From Streptomyces fagopyri (GTDB lineage Bacteria > Actinomycetota > Actinomycetes > Streptomycetales > Streptomycetaceae): a DNA stretch of 64,000 nucleotides. Of this stretch, positions 1-7,907 are shown piece after piece. The notes under the pieces are model-generated. The model was given only the letters and a program-made list of their open reading frames with translations, had not been told where the DNA came from and searched no databases. The stretch's first letter is position 1. The number at the start of each line of letters is the position of its first letter. Where the stretch lies: NCBI RefSeq assembly GCF_009498275.1, contig NZ_CP045643.1:3596001-3660000 (forward strand). The letters run 5' to 3'. A program made the position numbers and the translations under genes.

Positions 1-1628
1 CCGCCCTGACGCGTGTCATGACGCGCGTACCGCTTGCCGTCGAACCGCGTGGCCGTCTGTTCGTCCGAGTGCGTCGTCCGGTACTCCTCGGCCTCACCCG
101 CCGGGTCCGCCTTCGCGCGGTCGATCCCGGCCGGCTTGTTGTCCTCGTCGCCGATGTACGACCCGTCGTCGGACTCCGGCTCGGAACCGGGGGCCGCCTT
201 CTTGCCCTCGGAGCCGGCCGCCTTGCCCTTCTCCTTGTCCTTCTTCTCCTCCTTCACCGGCCCCCCGGGCACCCAGCCGGCGTCCACGAGCAGCGCCTGC
301 GCCTCCTTGGCGTCATGGCTGCCGAGCGCGCCGCTGTTGTCTGCGTACGCCTGCTGGCCGGCGAGCGCGAGGTGGCTGCCGACCGGTACGGCGGGCAGGC
401 CCAGCGGCTTGAGCACGGCCTGCGCGAGTTCGTCGCGGTCGAGGGCGCGGGCGACGGCGCGCCGGACGCGTTCGTCGGCGAGGGGACCCTCGGAGCCGTT
501 CAGGGCGAGTTGGGTGTAGGCGGGTTCGAGGGACTTGCGGACGACGAAGCCGCTCAGGCTGCTCTGCTCGGAGGCGTACTGGGCTGCCGCCTGGCGCAGC
601 TTCTCGCGGACTCCGGCCTCGTCACGGGCGGCGGCCTCGTCCGAGCCGTGGGCGACGGCCCAGGAGCGCAGCGCCTTGGCGGGGCTGAGCGTGGTGCCCG
701 GGGTGCTCGGGGTGCTCGGGCCCTCCAGCGGGGCGCTGCCCCTGGCTCCGGCCGCGAGCGTGATCCGGTTCGCCTGCTCGGGATCGACGTCGGCCATGTC
801 GATCCTGTTCGCGGCGAGCGCGGTGGCGCGCTGATCGCGCGGGACGGCGACCAGCGCGATCTCCGCGAGCTTGGCGGGGCGGCCCCACCAGCGGGGATTG
901 CGGGTGAGGTGGATCTCGCCGGTCTTGCTGTCGACGCTCTGCAGGGCGAACGGGCCGGCCGTCACGTTCAGCTTGCTGCGGGCGCCGTCGTTGAAGGTGG
1001 CCGCGGCGCCCATGACGTCCTTCGGGTACAGCGGCGAGAACAGCGACTTCCAGTCGGCGTACGGGCGGCTGAAGGTGACGCGGACCTCCAGGTTGTTCTT
1101 GCCGCGCTCGATCTTCTCGATGCGGTCGTACCCGGCGTTGCGCGCGGTCCAGTACGCGCTGTCCTTGCCGGACAGAGCGCGCCACTGGGCCGCGAAGTCG
1201 TCGGCGCCGATCTCGCGGCCGTCGCTCCAGACCGCCTGCTGGTTGAGCTTGTAGAGGACGACCTGCTTGGGCTCCTCGTCGACGACCTTGGCCGATTCCA
1301 GGTAGTCGGGGTTGAGCTGCGGGCGGCCGTTGCGGTCGAGCCGGTACAGGGAGGGCAGCACGGCGCCCGCGACCCGCGAGGTCGTGGTGTCGGCGTCGGC
1401 CTGGAAGGTGTTGAGGGTCGCCGGGACGGCGTCGACGGCCCATCGCAGGGTGCCGCCGTCCGTGACCTGGTCGCGGCCCGCGGGCGCGATGTCCTGCGCG
1501 GCGACGGGGCTGACCTTCTCCTCGTCGTCCGCGCTGCACGCGGTGAGGACGGGCACCGCGAGCGCGCCCGCGGTCAGGAACGCGACCGAGCGCATCACCG
1601 CGCGCAGTCCGACGCCGTCGTGGGACAT
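1..1628 (-). CDS. ABC transporter substrate-binding lipoprotein, family 5 (3' end outside window)
   Basis: This is the extracytoplasmic solute-binding protein of a peptide-type ABC importer; it would be lipid-anchored outside the membrane and deliver ligand to a permease not present in this window. The ATG at 1628 follows a GGAGG about 8 nt upstream. The first 31 residues form a lipoprotein signal ending in a lipobox, LTAC, with the modified cysteine at residue 31. The mature part has family 5 features such as GGTLRWAVDAVPATLNTF near residue 57 and ADERVRRAVARALDRDEL near residue 400. Past residue 450 there is a Lys/Glu/Asp-rich low-complexity insert, which is unusual for the family. About 542 residues are visible and the frame is still open at position 1. 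Family assignment is firm; the ligand is unknown. Confidence 0.88.
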   Translation of the reverse strand, partial: MSHDGVGLRAVMRSVAFLTAGALAVPVLTACSADDEEKVSPVAAQDIAPAGRDQVTDGGTLRWAVDAVPATLNTFQADADTTTSRVAGAVLPSLYRLDRNGRPQLNPDYLESAKVVDEEPKQVVLYKLNQQAVWSDGREIGADDFAAQWRALSGKDSAYWTARNAGYDRIEKIERGKNNLEVRVTFSRPYADWKSLFSPLYPKDVMGAAATFNDGARSKLNVTAGPFALQSVDSKTGEIHLTRNPRWWGRPAKLAEIALVAVPRDQRATALAANRIDMADVDPEQANRITLAAGARGSAPLEGPSTPSTPGTTLSPAKALRSWAVAHGSDEAAARDEAGVREKLRQAAAQYASEQSSLSGFVVRKSLEPAYTQLALNGSEGPLADERVRRAVARALDRDELAQAVLKPLGLPAVPVGSHLALAGQQAYADNSGALGSHDAKEAQALLVDAGWVPGGPVKEEKKDKEKGKAAGSEGKKAAPGSEPESDDGSYIGDEDNKPAGIDRAKADPAGEAEEYRTTHSDEQTATRFDGKRYARHDTRQG

Positions 1629-1660
1629 CACTGCAACCTCCGGTGGGGGGAACAGGCCGG

Positions 1661-1698
1661 ATCTGATCATTTTTGGTGGGATATGCGGTTGATCAGAT
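1661..1698. promoter_or_regulatory. Inverted repeat in the promoter region of the substrate-binding lipoprotein gene
   Basis: ATCTGATCA (1661-1669) is matched exactly by TGATCAGAT (1690-1698), a 9-bp inverted repeat with a 20-bp spacer. It lies in an AT-rich patch 33-70 bp upstream of the lipoprotein start at 1628. The position suits an operator for a dimeric regulator or a 5'-leader hairpin; which one cannot be decided from sequence. No other gene was recognised in 1699-2228. Confidence 0.45.
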
Positions 1699-1845
1699 GT
1701 ATGCACCCACTGAACGGGAGAGAGGGTGTGCGGCGGCGCCGACACGGCGGGGACACGCGGAAGACCACCCGTGCGGCGCAACGGGGGCCGTCCGGCGGTT
1801 CGCGGCCCCCGTACCTCCCGTACGGGTCCCTCCTCGCGGGGCCGC

Positions 1846-1895
1846 GGCCCCCCGCCCCTCGCCCAAGGGCTCGTCCTCAAGCGCCGGACGGGCCG
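1846..1895. repeat. GC-rich dispersed element, half-palindrome copy
   Basis: The stretch contains a GGCCGCGGCC palindrome followed by CAAGGGCTCGTCCTCAAG and CGCCGGACGGGCC. The same order of motifs recurs at 49997-50103, where it forms a complete hairpin. This is one arm of a short repeat of the kind commonly scattered between Streptomyces genes, often beside terminators. No coding function is proposed for 1629-2228 apart from this and the regulatory repeat at 1661-1698. Confidence 0.45.
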
Positions 1896-2228
1896 GATCG
1901 ACGGGCCGGACCCGGCGTCGCGGGACGAGCCCCGGGGCAGGGACCTGCCCTACCCGGCGTCGTGAACCCCGCCCCTCCCTGCGTAGCGGACCTCGCCCCA
2001 CCCGTTCGCCGGGCCGCGGCCGGAGATACGGGGCGACATGGGGCCGCGGGTCCGGGGCGGGGCGACACGGTCGGGGCGGCGTGGGCGGCGCGTGTGGGGG
2101 CGTGAGCGGGAAGGTTCGATCCGGGAATCCGTGCACACGCCTTCACACGGGCTCATGTGACGCGCAACACTCGCAGGCGCATGAACGTTGCCGCCTTGGG
2201 TCACAGCCCGTGGAAGCGAGGGCAAGTC

Positions 2229-2516
2229 ATGTCCGTGCACGATGAACTGACGTCGGTCCAGCGCTGTCTCGACGACCTGCTGAGGTCGATGGGACGCCTG
2301 GAGCAGCAGATCGGCGGCGGCCTCGACATGCGCCGCGTCCGCGCCGACGCCGACCACCTGCGGGAAAGCGTCGCACTGCTGCGCGAATCCGCACCCGGGC
2401 TCACGAAACCCCCGCGCCCCGACCTCGTCTCCATCCCCGACACCCCGTACGACAACTCCCTGTGGACGGACTCGGACGACGAAGGTCTCGGCGCCCGGGA
2501 CCGGCACGCCCCCTGA
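2229..2516 (+). CDS. Small conserved-looking hypothetical protein upstream of the sdh operon
   Basis: A 95-residue acidic soluble protein with no signal peptide or membrane segment. Residues 1-60 are predicted helical (DELTSVQRCLDDLLRSMGRL and following), with heptad-like spacing of Leu and Met suggesting a short coiled coil. The C-terminal third is Pro/Asp-rich. The ATG at 2229 was chosen over an upstream GTG in the same frame because the helical region begins there and a GCGAGGG purine stretch precedes it. It ends 19 bp before the succinate dehydrogenase anchor gene, so it may be co-transcribed with that operon. I do not recognise a family and assign no function. Confidence 0.6.
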   Translation: MSVHDELTSVQRCLDDLLRSMGRLEQQIGGGLDMRRVRADADHLRESVALLRESAPGLTKPPRPDLVSIPDTPYDNSLWTDSDDEGLGARDRHAP

Positions 2517-2535
2517 CCGACCGGAGAGTCATAAG

Positions 2536-3357
2536 TTGGCCACTGGTACGGAACCCCATCCGAACAGCGGCGGCGTACGGACCGGTACGCGCGCCGCGAT
2601 CGCCGCCCCGCATCTGCGCACCGACCGCTGGTGGCTGGCGCCCGCCGCGACCGCGGCCGGGCTGCTGGCCTTCATCGTGTACTCGACCTGGCGGGCCTTC
2701 GCGGACACGGACTACTACGCGGCGCCGTACGTCTCGCCGTTCTACTCGCCGTGCCTGGCGGAGCGCTGCCGGTCCATGGACGGGGGGCCGAACGCCGACC
2801 TGTTCGGCAGTTGGTGGGGCATCTCCCCCGCGATCATCATCCTGGTCTTCCCGCTGGGCTTCCGGCTGACCTGCTACTACTACCGCAAGGCCTACTACCG
2901 GGGCTTCTGGGCGTCTCCCCCGGCCTGCGCGGTGGCGGAGCCGCACAAGAAGTACACCGGCGAGACCCGCTTCCCGCTGATCCTCCAGAACATCCACCGG
3001 TACTTCTTCTACGCCGCGATCCTCGTCGCCGGAACCCTCACGTACGACACCGTGCTCTCCTTCCGCGACGAGCATCACCACTGGGGGCACATGGGTCTGG
3101 GCACCCTGGTCTTCCTGCTCAACATCACGCTGATCTGGGCGTACACCCTCTCCTGCCACTCCTGCCGGCACATCGTCGGCGGCAAGCTCAAGCACTTCTC
3201 CAAGCATCCCGTGCGCTACCGCATGTGGCAGTGGGTCGGAAAACTGAACGCCCGTCACATGCTGCTCGCCTGGGCGTCGTTGGTGAGTGTGGCGCTCGCC
3301 GACTTCTACGTGTTCCTGGTCGCGTCCGGCGCCTTCGACGATCCGAGGTTCTTCTGA
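2536..3357 (+). CDS. sdhC: Succinate dehydrogenase/fumarate reductase membrane-anchor subunit (Sdh1 type)
   Basis: The 273-residue integral membrane subunit anchors the dehydrogenase and passes electrons to menaquinone. The start is TTG at 2536 with GGAGAG seven bases upstream. About five hydrophobic segments are visible (near residues 33-50, 95-112, 152-172, 186-206 and 242-262). Several Cys and His residues are clustered: C73 and C78 in an external-looking loop, and C207-H208, C210 and H212 in the motif SCHSCRH. From the literature on the mycobacterial Sdh1 complex, this family carries a membrane-embedded Rieske-type iron-sulfur cluster; the cluster ligands here are inferred to lie among these residues. 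It overlaps the flavoprotein gene by one base. There is no separate SdhD. Confidence 0.82.
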   Translation: MATGTEPHPNSGGVRTGTRAAIAAPHLRTDRWWLAPAATAAGLLAFIVYSTWRAFADTDYYAAPYVSPFYSPCLAERCRSMDGGPNADLFGSWWGISPAIIILVFPLGFRLTCYYYRKAYYRGFWASPPACAVAEPHKKYTGETRFPLILQNIHRYFFYAAILVAGTLTYDTVLSFRDEHHHWGHMGLGTLVFLLNITLIWAYTLSCHSCRHIVGGKLKHFSKHPVRYRMWQWVGKLNARHMLLAWASLVSVALADFYVFLVASGAFDDPRFF

Positions 3358-5300
3358 TGTCCGTGGTCGACCGGCAGGAATGGGACGTCGTCGTGGTCGG
3401 CGCCGGCGGCGCGGGCCTGCGCGCCGCCATCGAGGCGCGCGAGCGCGGTGCCCGTACGGCCGTGATCTGCAAGTCGCTGTTCGGCAAGGCGCACACCGTG
3501 ATGGCCGAGGGCGGCATCGCGGCCGCGATGGGCAACGTCAACTCCGGTGACAACTGGCAGGTCCACTTCCGCGACACCATGCGGGGCGGGAAGTTCCTCA
3601 ACCAGTGGCGGATGGCCGAGCTGCACGCGACAGAGGCCCCCGACCGGGTCTGGGAGCTGGAGACCTGGGGCGCCCTCTTCGACCGCACGGCGGACGGGCG
3701 GATATCCCAGCGCAACTTCGGCGGACACGAGTACCCGCGGCTCGCCCACGTCGGCGACCGGACCGGACTCGAACTCATCCGCACCCTCCAGCAGAAGATC
3801 GTCTCCCTCCAGCAGGAGGACAAGAAGGAGACGGGCGACTACGAGAGCCGTCTGAAGGTCTATCAGGAGTGCACCGTCACCCGGGTCATGAAGGACGGCA
3901 ACGACGTCTCCGGGGTCTTCTGCTACGAGCGCGAGTCCGGGCGCTTCTTCGTCCTGGACGCGCCCTCCGTCGTCATCGCCACCGGTGGCATCGGCAAGTC
4001 CTTCAAGGTGACGTCCAACTCCTGGGAGTACACCGGCGACGGCCACGCGCTCGCGCTGCTGGCGGGCGCCCCGCTGCTCAACATGGAGTTCGTGCAGTTC
4101 CATCCGACCGGCATGGTCTGGCCCCCGTCGGTGAAGGGCATCCTGGTCACCGAGTCCGTCCGCGGCGACGGTGGCGTGCTGCGCAACTCCGACGGCAAGC
4201 GGTTCATGTTCGACTACATCCCGGACGTCTTCAAGGAGAAGTACGCGCAGTCCGAGGAGGAGGGCGACCGCTGGTACGAGGACCCGGACCACAACCGGCG
4301 TCCCCCCGAGCTGCTGCCCCGCGACGAGGTCGCGCGCGCCATCAACTCCGAGGTGAAGGCCGGCCGCGGATCGCCGCACGGCGGAGTCTTCCTCGACGTG
4401 TCGACCCGTATGCCCGCCGACGTCATCCGGCGCCGACTGCCGTCCATGTACCACCAGTTCAAGGAACTGGCGGACGTCGACATCACGGCCGAGGCGATGG
4501 AGGTCGGACCCACCTGCCACTACGTCATGGGCGGTATCGCGGTCGACTCGGAGTCGGCGGCGGCCCGTGGCGTCCCCGGCCTGTTCGCGGCCGGTGAGGT
4601 CGCGGGCGGTATGCACGGCTCCAACCGGCTGGGCGGCAACTCCCTCTCCGACCTCCTGGTGTTCGGACGGCGGGCGGGACTGCACGCCGCCGAGTACGCC
4701 GCCGGCCGGGCCGGGGACCGCCCGGCCGTCGACGACGTCCAGGTCGACACGGCCGCCGCGGAGGCTCTGCGGCCCTTCTCGGCCGAGGGCCCGGTACCCG
4801 GCGAGGACAACGGCCGGCCACCGGAGAACCCGTACACCCTGCACCAGGAGCTCCAGCAGGCCATGAACGACCTGGTGGGCATCATCCGTCGCGAGGCCGA
4901 GATGGAACAGGCCCTGGAGAAGCTCGCGGACCTGCGGGTACGGGCCCGGCGGGCGGGTGTCGAGGGGCACCGGCAGTTCAACCCCGGCTGGCACCTCGCC
5001 CTCGACCTGCGCAACATGCTGCTGGTCAGCGAATGCGTGGCCCGCGCCGCCCTGGAGCGCACGGAGTCCCGCGGCGGCCACACCCGCGAGGACCATCCGG
5101 CGATGGAGCGGGCCTGGCGCCGGGTCAACCTGCTGTGCCGGCTGACGGATCCCACCGGCGGACTGGCGGCGACCGACCCGGTGCGCGGCCAGATCGACCT
5201 CACCCGCGAGAACACCGAGCCCATCCGCCCCGACCTGCTCGCCCTCTTCGAGAAGGAGGAGCTGGTCAAGTACCTCGCCGAAGAGGAGCTCTACGAGTGA
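3357..5300 (+). CDS. sdhA: Succinate dehydrogenase/fumarate reductase flavoprotein subunit
   Basis: The 647-residue catalytic subunit interconverts succinate and fumarate using covalently bound FAD. The N-terminal dinucleotide-binding motif VVVGAGGAGLRAA lies near residues 12-24, and the FAD-attachment region HTVMAEGGIAAAMGN near residue 46. The substrate-site signature EFVQFHPTG and the C-terminal FAD-binding stretch GLFAAGEVAGGMHGSNRLGG are intact. The family's catalytic arginine most likely lies in LLPRDEVARAI. The ATG overlaps the stop of sdhC, and its own stop overlaps the GTG of the iron-sulfur gene, so translation is probably coupled. Length is normal for the longer actinobacterial type. 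Confidence 0.93.
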   Translation: MSVVDRQEWDVVVVGAGGAGLRAAIEARERGARTAVICKSLFGKAHTVMAEGGIAAAMGNVNSGDNWQVHFRDTMRGGKFLNQWRMAELHATEAPDRVWELETWGALFDRTADGRISQRNFGGHEYPRLAHVGDRTGLELIRTLQQKIVSLQQEDKKETGDYESRLKVYQECTVTRVMKDGNDVSGVFCYERESGRFFVLDAPSVVIATGGIGKSFKVTSNSWEYTGDGHALALLAGAPLLNMEFVQFHPTGMVWPPSVKGILVTESVRGDGGVLRNSDGKRFMFDYIPDVFKEKYAQSEEEGDRWYEDPDHNRRPPELLPRDEVARAINSEVKAGRGSPHGGVFLDVSTRMPADVIRRRLPSMYHQFKELADVDITAEAMEVGPTCHYVMGGIAVDSESAAARGVPGLFAAGEVAGGMHGSNRLGGNSLSDLLVFGRRAGLHAAEYAAGRAGDRPAVDDVQVDTAAAEALRPFSAEGPVPGEDNGRPPENPYTLHQELQQAMNDLVGIIRREAEMEQALEKLADLRVRARRAGVEGHRQFNPGWHLALDLRNMLLVSECVARAALERTESRGGHTREDHPAMERAWRRVNLLCRLTDPTGGLAATDPVRGQIDLTRENTEPIRPDLLALFEKEELVKYLAEEELYE

Positions 5301-6067
5301 GCAGCTACGAGGCCCGCTTCAAGGTGTGGCGCGGGGACGTGAAGGGCGGCGGCCTGGAGGACTTCGCGGTCGACGTCAACGACGGCGAGGTGGTGCTCGA
5401 CATCATCCACCGCCTCCAGGCGACCCAGGTCCCCGATCTGGCCGTCCGCTGGAACTGCAAGGCGGGCAAGTGCGGTTCGTGCTCCGCGGAGATCAACGGG
5501 CGCCCCCGGCTGATGTGCATGACGCGGATGTCGGTGTTCACCCGGGAGGAGACCATCACCGTCACGCCACTGCGCGCCTTCCCCGTCGTCCGGGATCTCG
5601 TCACGGATGTCGGCTTCAACTACGCGAAGGCACGGGAGGTGCCCGCCTTCGTGCCACCCGCCGGGGTGGGACCCGGTGAGTACCGGATGCAGCAGGAGGA
5701 CGTGGACCGTTCGCAGGAGTTCCGCAAGTGCATCGAGTGCTTCCTGTGCCAGGACACCTGCCATGTCGTGCGGGACCACGAGGAGAACAAACCGGCGTTC
5801 GCGGGGCCGCGCTTCCTGATGCGGGTGGCGGAGCTCGACATGCACCCGCTGGACGCCGCGGCCGACACCGGCCTGGACCGCAGACGCACCGCTCAGGACG
5901 AACACGGGCTCGGCTACTGCAACATCACCAAGTGCTGCACGGAGGTCTGCCCCGAGGGCATCAAGATCACGGACAACGCCCTGATCCCCCTCAAGGAACG
6001 GGCCGTCGACCGCAAGTACGACCCGCTGGTGTGGCTGGGCTCGAAGATCAGGAGACGGGAGGCGTAG
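5297..6067 (+). CDS. sdhB: Succinate dehydrogenase/fumarate reductase iron-sulfur subunit
   Basis: This 256-residue subunit wires electrons from the flavoprotein to the membrane anchor. The N-terminal plant-type ferredoxin domain has the [2Fe-2S] motif NCKAGKCGSCS and the fourth ligand in RLMC. The C-terminal domain has CIECFLCQDTC and CNITKCCTEVCPEGI, the cysteine sets for the [4Fe-4S] and [3Fe-4S] clusters. The GTG start at 5297 overlaps the sdhA stop in a GTGA arrangement, which decides the start. The last 20 bp overlap the end of a convergent gene on the other strand. The name frdB is used for some homologues. Confidence 0.93.
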   Translation: MSSYEARFKVWRGDVKGGGLEDFAVDVNDGEVVLDIIHRLQATQVPDLAVRWNCKAGKCGSCSAEINGRPRLMCMTRMSVFTREETITVTPLRAFPVVRDLVTDVGFNYAKAREVPAFVPPAGVGPGEYRMQQEDVDRSQEFRKCIECFLCQDTCHVVRDHEENKPAFAGPRFLMRVAELDMHPLDAAADTGLDRRRTAQDEHGLGYCNITKCCTEVCPEGIKITDNALIPLKERAVDRKYDPLVWLGSKIRRREA

Positions 6068-6359
6068 CGGGGCGGCCCGGACGGCGGGCCGCCATCTGGA
6101 GCGCCGAGCCCACCAGGAACACGGCCGTGCCGGACAGCGCGTACGGCAGCATGCGGATGTCGGGCCCGCGGAGCGGACCGAGGAACATGAACACGCCGAG
6201 GCCGGCGGCGCTCACCAGTTCTCCGTACCCCCACAACTTCGGCCTCAGGACGCGGTCACGGCCGAGCGGTGGCAACCAGCCCGTCGTGATCGCCACGATT
6301 CCGACCGCCGCCGCACCGCCCAGGGCGAGCACGGTCACCGTCACCCACATCATGTTCAT
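6048..6359 (-). CDS. Small integral membrane protein, unknown function
   Basis: The 103-residue product is almost entirely three hydrophobic segments: residues 2-25 (MMWVTVTVLALGGAAAVGI), about 42-62, and about 72-92 (LPYALSGTAVFLVGSALQM). These are joined by short charged loops. The ATG at 6359 follows a GGGGAGACGGG purine run; a second ATG lies two codons later. It converges on sdhB with a 20-bp overlap of coding ends and no room for a terminator. I recognise no family; it could be part of a membrane complex, but nothing here shows with what. Confidence 0.65.
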   Translation of the reverse strand: MNMMWVTVTVLALGGAAAVGIVAITTGWLPPLGRDRVLRPKLWGYGELVSAAGLGVFMFLGPLRGPDIRMLPYALSGTAVFLVGSALQMAARRPGRPATPPVS

Positions 6360-6551
6360 CGGTCCCGTCTCCCCGGCGTGCGCGCACGGCACGCCCCCGG
6401 ATCATGGCATCCGCGGATCCCGGTCGTCACGACGACCGGGCGTCCGCGTCGTCACGACGACCGGTCGTCCGCCGAACGCCGTACGACGCGGTCCGCGCAC
6501 CTCGTCACCGGGGCAGGGACGGCGGACACCCCGCGCCGAGCCGTCGTCCGG

Positions 6552-7802
6552 TCAGCGGACCCATCCCCGCTCGTACGCGGTCCAGTCCTTCTCCCGGGCG
6601 GCGAAGTCCACGTACGCGGCGACCCCGAAGTTCTCGCGGGTGCGGTCGGTGCGGGAGAGACCGAGGCGGACGCCCCGGACCGCCGCCGCGACGGTCTCCG
6701 CGGACCCGTGGTGGTCCATGTTGTCCTCGTAGTAGAAGGGCATCCCCATCAGCAGGTCGGTCGTCTCCGGGGTGACCTCCAGGGCGAGCGACGTCTGCTC
6801 GGCGACGTAGCCGCCGTAGAGGCTCTGCAACGGCAGCGCCGTGTCGTACGACATCACGGCGATCTGGTCGACCCGTCGGGCGACCTGGCCGAAGAACGCC
6901 TGGGACCACCACTTGGGGTGTCCCGTGACGGCGGCCCCGACGGAGTGCAGCGACGGCAGCGGGTCGATCTGGTGGGCGGCCACGGAGAGCAGGGCACCGT
7001 GGGCCCGGGTGACGCGGCGCAGGTCATCGAGGAGGGAGAGATAGTCCGCGTCGCCGGAGTGCAGCGGTTCCAGGTCGAAGTGGGCGCCGTCGAACCCGGC
7101 GTCGAGGACCTGCCCCGCGGAGCGGACCACGGCGGCCCGGGTCGCGGCGCGTTCCAGGTGCAGTCCGACCGGTCCCTCGGTCGCGAGTTCGTCGCCCAGC
7201 CAGGCCTGCACCCGGACGCCGGGCAGTTCCCGGTGGATCGCCCCGACGAGCAGGCGCGCTTTCGGGTACGCGGACGCGGGCAGCGTCCCGTCGTGCTCCA
7301 GGGGGCCCGCGTGCACGTACAGGTCCCGGACGCCGGTCGTGCGCAGCCGCGCCGCCAGCGCCCTGACGTCCGCGTCCTTCTTGCGGCCGTCCACCCAGGC
7401 GTGGCCCATCCACAGGGCGTCACGGTTCCTCGTGTACGTGCCGTCGCCCGGATCTCCGGCGTAGTTCACGCGCAGGGCGATGCCCGCGGCGAGGGGCGGC
7501 AGCAGCAGGACGAGGACGAGCGCCGAGGCGATGCGCTTGGGCCATCGCAGAGCGGGCCGCCGCCAGACACCGGCCAGTCGCTGGAGCCGGGTGGGAGTCG
7601 TCGGGGCCGTCGGGGTGGCCGGGGCCGTCGGGGTGGGGGCCGTTCGTGGTTCCGGTCCTCCGGCCGACGCGTCCGGCGCGCCCGTTCGTACGTCCGGCGC
7701 TCCTGTCCGTATGTCCGGCTCGGGCGGTGCCGGTGCCGGCCCGCTCTCCGGGCCCGGTTCCGCGCCCCGCCCCGTCCCCGGTTCCGTCCGTTCGTCACCC
7801 AT
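6552..7802 (-). CDS. Membrane-anchored protein with a GH18-like TIM-barrel domain
   Basis: A 416-residue protein whose first 90 residues are Pro/Thr/Gly-rich and presumably disordered. One membrane segment follows (about 98-120, ASALVLVLLLPPLAAGIALR), then an external domain of about 290 residues. That domain shows a barrel-like alternation ending in GAHFDLEPLHSGD, which resembles the acidic beta-4 motif of family 18 glycosidases, and later IAVMSYDT, another GH18-like strand. A sugar polymer may be the substrate, but the canonical DxxDxDxE is not complete, so it may bind rather than hydrolyse. The ATG at 7802 follows GGAGGGGG. It is divergent from the gene at 7908. Confidence 0.6.
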   Translation of the reverse strand: MGDERTEPGTGRGAEPGPESGPAPAPPEPDIRTGAPDVRTGAPDASAGGPEPRTAPTPTAPATPTAPTTPTRLQRLAGVWRRPALRWPKRIASALVLVLLLPPLAAGIALRVNYAGDPGDGTYTRNRDALWMGHAWVDGRKKDADVRALAARLRTTGVRDLYVHAGPLEHDGTLPASAYPKARLLVGAIHRELPGVRVQAWLGDELATEGPVGLHLERAATRAAVVRSAGQVLDAGFDGAHFDLEPLHSGDADYLSLLDDLRRVTRAHGALLSVAAHQIDPLPSLHSVGAAVTGHPKWWSQAFFGQVARRVDQIAVMSYDTALPLQSLYGGYVAEQTSLALEVTPETTDLLMGMPFYYEDNMDHHGSAETVAAAVRGVRLGLSRTDRTRENFGVAAYVDFAAREKDWTAYERGWVR

Positions 7803-7907
7803 CCCCCGTGCCCCCTCCGTATACCCCCGCATCCCCCGTACCTTAGGCGCGTCCGGCTCGGCGCACCCCGGTCGCGCCCTCGGGCGAGCGGCCATACGCT
7901 CCCAAAT

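Noticed and set aside
1699..2228. Coding regions in the gap before the small hypothetical gene
   Set aside because: All open frames are Arg/Pro/Gly-rich, overlap each other and contain the dispersed repeat; none has a start site or family.
6378..7907. In-frame extension of the coiled-coil gene upstream of 7908
   Set aside because: The extension covers the whole divergent GH18-like gene and has no domain; lack of stop codons is a GC effect.
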